A stretch of 24,860 nucleotides of DNA from the NCBI GenBank assembly GCA_043421945.1, contig JBHOGO010000072.1, positions 1 through 24,860 on the forward strand. The letters run 5' to 3'. This DNA comes from Thaumasiovibrio sp043421945. Lineage in GTDB: Bacteria > Pseudomonadota > Gammaproteobacteria > Enterobacterales > Vibrionaceae. Shown here piece by piece: positions 23,962 through 24,860 of the stretch. Position 1 is the stretch's first letter. Every line of letters starts with the position of its first letter. A program made the translations under genes and the position numbers. The notes beneath the pieces were generated by a model. The model made no database searches. It was not told where the DNA came from and worked only from the letters and a program-made list of their open reading frames with translations.

Positions 23962-24165
23962 CTAAGAGAAGTCACCACGTTTAATTCGTTGTATCGCTTC
24001 AGCGACTCTATTAGCTCCACCAGGCGTAGCTAGAGCATCTAGAGATGTCTCATTGTTGAGGAAGTTTTTAGGGTTGCAGAGCCATTCCTCCGCCATATCC
24101 ATATCGCCATCAAATAAATCGAGTATCAGTTCACTAATATGATGATTGATGTGTTTAATATTCAT
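23962..24165 (-). CDS. MbcA/ParS/Xre antitoxin-like toxin-binding domain protein (DUF2384-like)
   Basis: This 67-residue protein ends in AEEWLCNPKNFLNNETSLDA followed by LATPGGANRVAEAIQRIKRG. This is the pattern of the toxin-binding domain of MbcA/ParS/Xre antitoxins (A-x-x-WL-x-x-P-N, then P/S-L-x-x-L-x-T-x-x-G, then a helix ending in I-x-x-G). The N-terminal Xre DNA-binding domain of full-length antitoxins is missing, and no RES-type toxin gene adjoins it. I chose ATG 24165, six bases from AGGTG, over GTG 24174. The next gene downstream is a 40-residue membrane peptide. Confidence 0.7.
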   Translation of the reverse strand: MNIKHINHHISELILDLFDGDMDMAEEWLCNPKNFLNNETSLDALATPGGANRVAEAIQRIKRGDFS

Positions 24166-24784
24166 AGGTAGCACCTAATTAATTGTGTTACATGCAGAGA
24201 CAAAAAGTACATATAGCTTAAACTGCTAACTTTGATGAGCTTTGAAGATGACTATTAATATCTTGATTTTCGGTTTAATTCTCCCTAAGGATTGAGTACC
24301 TTCAGTCTAGACAGAAAACTCATCACCGACAAGTGCCAAGATCACCTCAAGTCATTGATTTAAATTAAATAGATACAAGTTATAATTTAGTCTTGTTGCT
24401 GTAATTATTGGTTTTAAGTTAATTAAAATCTCTGTTTTTTTGCTAAACAACTAATTTAAGAGAGGAGGCAATCTCAAGGGGCATGTCACTTTTTCATTGG
24501 CTCTATATATAGCCAAAAGCAAAAAATTATTTTCTACAAGTTAAAATAAAAAACAATGATTATTTAATCATTAAGGAGTAATTTTTACTCGTGATAATAA
24601 CGAGAACTAAGCATTTTATTTTTCTAAATTTGAGAAGTCAATCACAAAAATAATGACAAACTCTAATGTGTGATGGACAAGTGTGCGTTACAACTGAGAT
24701 TCATGAGTCGGAGTTAGTTTTGGGTGGAGCAGCTCTACGTTGCAATGATCACATTGCAACGATCTACACCGCTAACACGAAGCT
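24166..24784. other. AT-rich intergenic region with a strong palindrome
   Basis: I see no gene. The left part should hold the promoter of the antitoxin-like gene. At 24738-24761 a perfect stem (CGTTGCAATG / CATTGCAACG, loop ATCA) lies just outside the intron end. A weaker hairpin (TTGGCT / AGCCAA) lies near 24498-24517. Confidence 0.45.
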
Positions 24785-24860
24785 GTCGGATAGGCGACAC
24801 CTGTTACCAGATGCCGCCCTCCTAAGAACCGTACGTGCAACTTTCACTGCATACGGCTCA
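24785..24860 (-). mobile_element. 3' end of a group II intron (domains V and VI)
   Basis: On the minus strand, bases 24859-24826 form a 34-nucleotide domain V. It starts GAGCCGTAT, has a GAAA tetraloop and ends ACGTACGGTTC, as in well-studied bacterial group II introns such as Ll.LtrB. Domain VI follows (24820-24792): a 12-13-bp stem, AGGGCGGCATCTG / CAGGTGTCGCCT, with a GTAA loop. The 3' splice site is probably after ATCCGAC at 24785. The reverse transcriptase and domains I-IV, if present, lie beyond the right edge. Confidence 0.75.

Noticed and set aside
24660..24780. Integron attC site next to the intron
   Set aside because: GTTAG- and GCTAAC-like pieces occur, but the paired R and L boxes with attC spacing cannot be built.
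1..24860. CRISPR array, rRNA or full IS element
   Set aside because: No regularly spaced repeats with spacers, no rRNA sequence and no transposase frame were found on either strand.

Overview
The window looks like chromosomal DNA from a marine gammaproteobacterium of the Vibrionaceae (Vibrio, Photobacterium or a near relative). The basis is protein flavour (NirB/NirD, clade-3 catalase, a PhoA-type lipoprotein phosphatase), moderate-to-low GC, a sigma-54/NtrC-like arrangement and the tRNA sequences. The species cannot be named from sequence alone.

Left part (1-8.1 kb): housekeeping and orphan genes. These are a Panacea (DUF4065) antitoxin-like protein, a DUF2301-like membrane protein, a VOC/glyoxalase protein, a HAD phosphatase, tRNA-Cys(GCA), the catalase katA followed by an ankyrin protein, two unrecognised small proteins, and a cupin. 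The cupin gene ends in an ATGA overlap with a 30-codon stump of a response-regulator gene.

Centre (8.1-19.7 kb): a complete assimilatory nitrate/nitrite module. nasA (nitrate reductase, minus strand) is broken by one missing base in an A6 run. It is transcribed divergently from cobA-nirB-nirD-narK and a PP2C phosphatase/Ser-Thr kinase fusion. The 400-bp divergent region carries one sigma-54-type -24/-12 element facing each way, with two NtrC-like half-sites midway. NarK imports nitrate, NasA reduces it to nitrite, NirBD reduces nitrite to ammonium, and CobA makes the sirohaem precursor for NirB. The kinase/phosphatase, and a convergent TrpD2 (YbiB-like) gene, are probable accessory or regulatory partners.

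Right part (19.8-24.9 kb): a rearranged accessory stretch around tRNA-Ser(UGA). It holds a C-terminal remnant of a GH16 agarase-like gene, a C-terminal remnant of an N-acyl-D-amino-acid deacylase-like amidohydrolase, another gene tail, and a near-perfect 119-bp direct repeat that contains the 3' end of tRNA-Ser. Between the repeat copies lies a lipoprotein alkaline phosphatase with unusual N-terminal beta-domains, a candidate Pho box and a tiny coupled upstream ORF. Beyond it are a 67-aa MbcA/ParS/Xre-type antitoxin domain protein followed by a 40-aa single-TM protein. At the very edge lie domains V and VI (3' end) of a group II intron on the minus strand.

The most interesting items are the kinase/phosphatase fusion in a nitrogen operon, the divergent sigma-54 control region, the tRNA-Ser-bounded phosphatase segment, the antitoxin-like/TM-peptide pair, and the frameshifted nasA.
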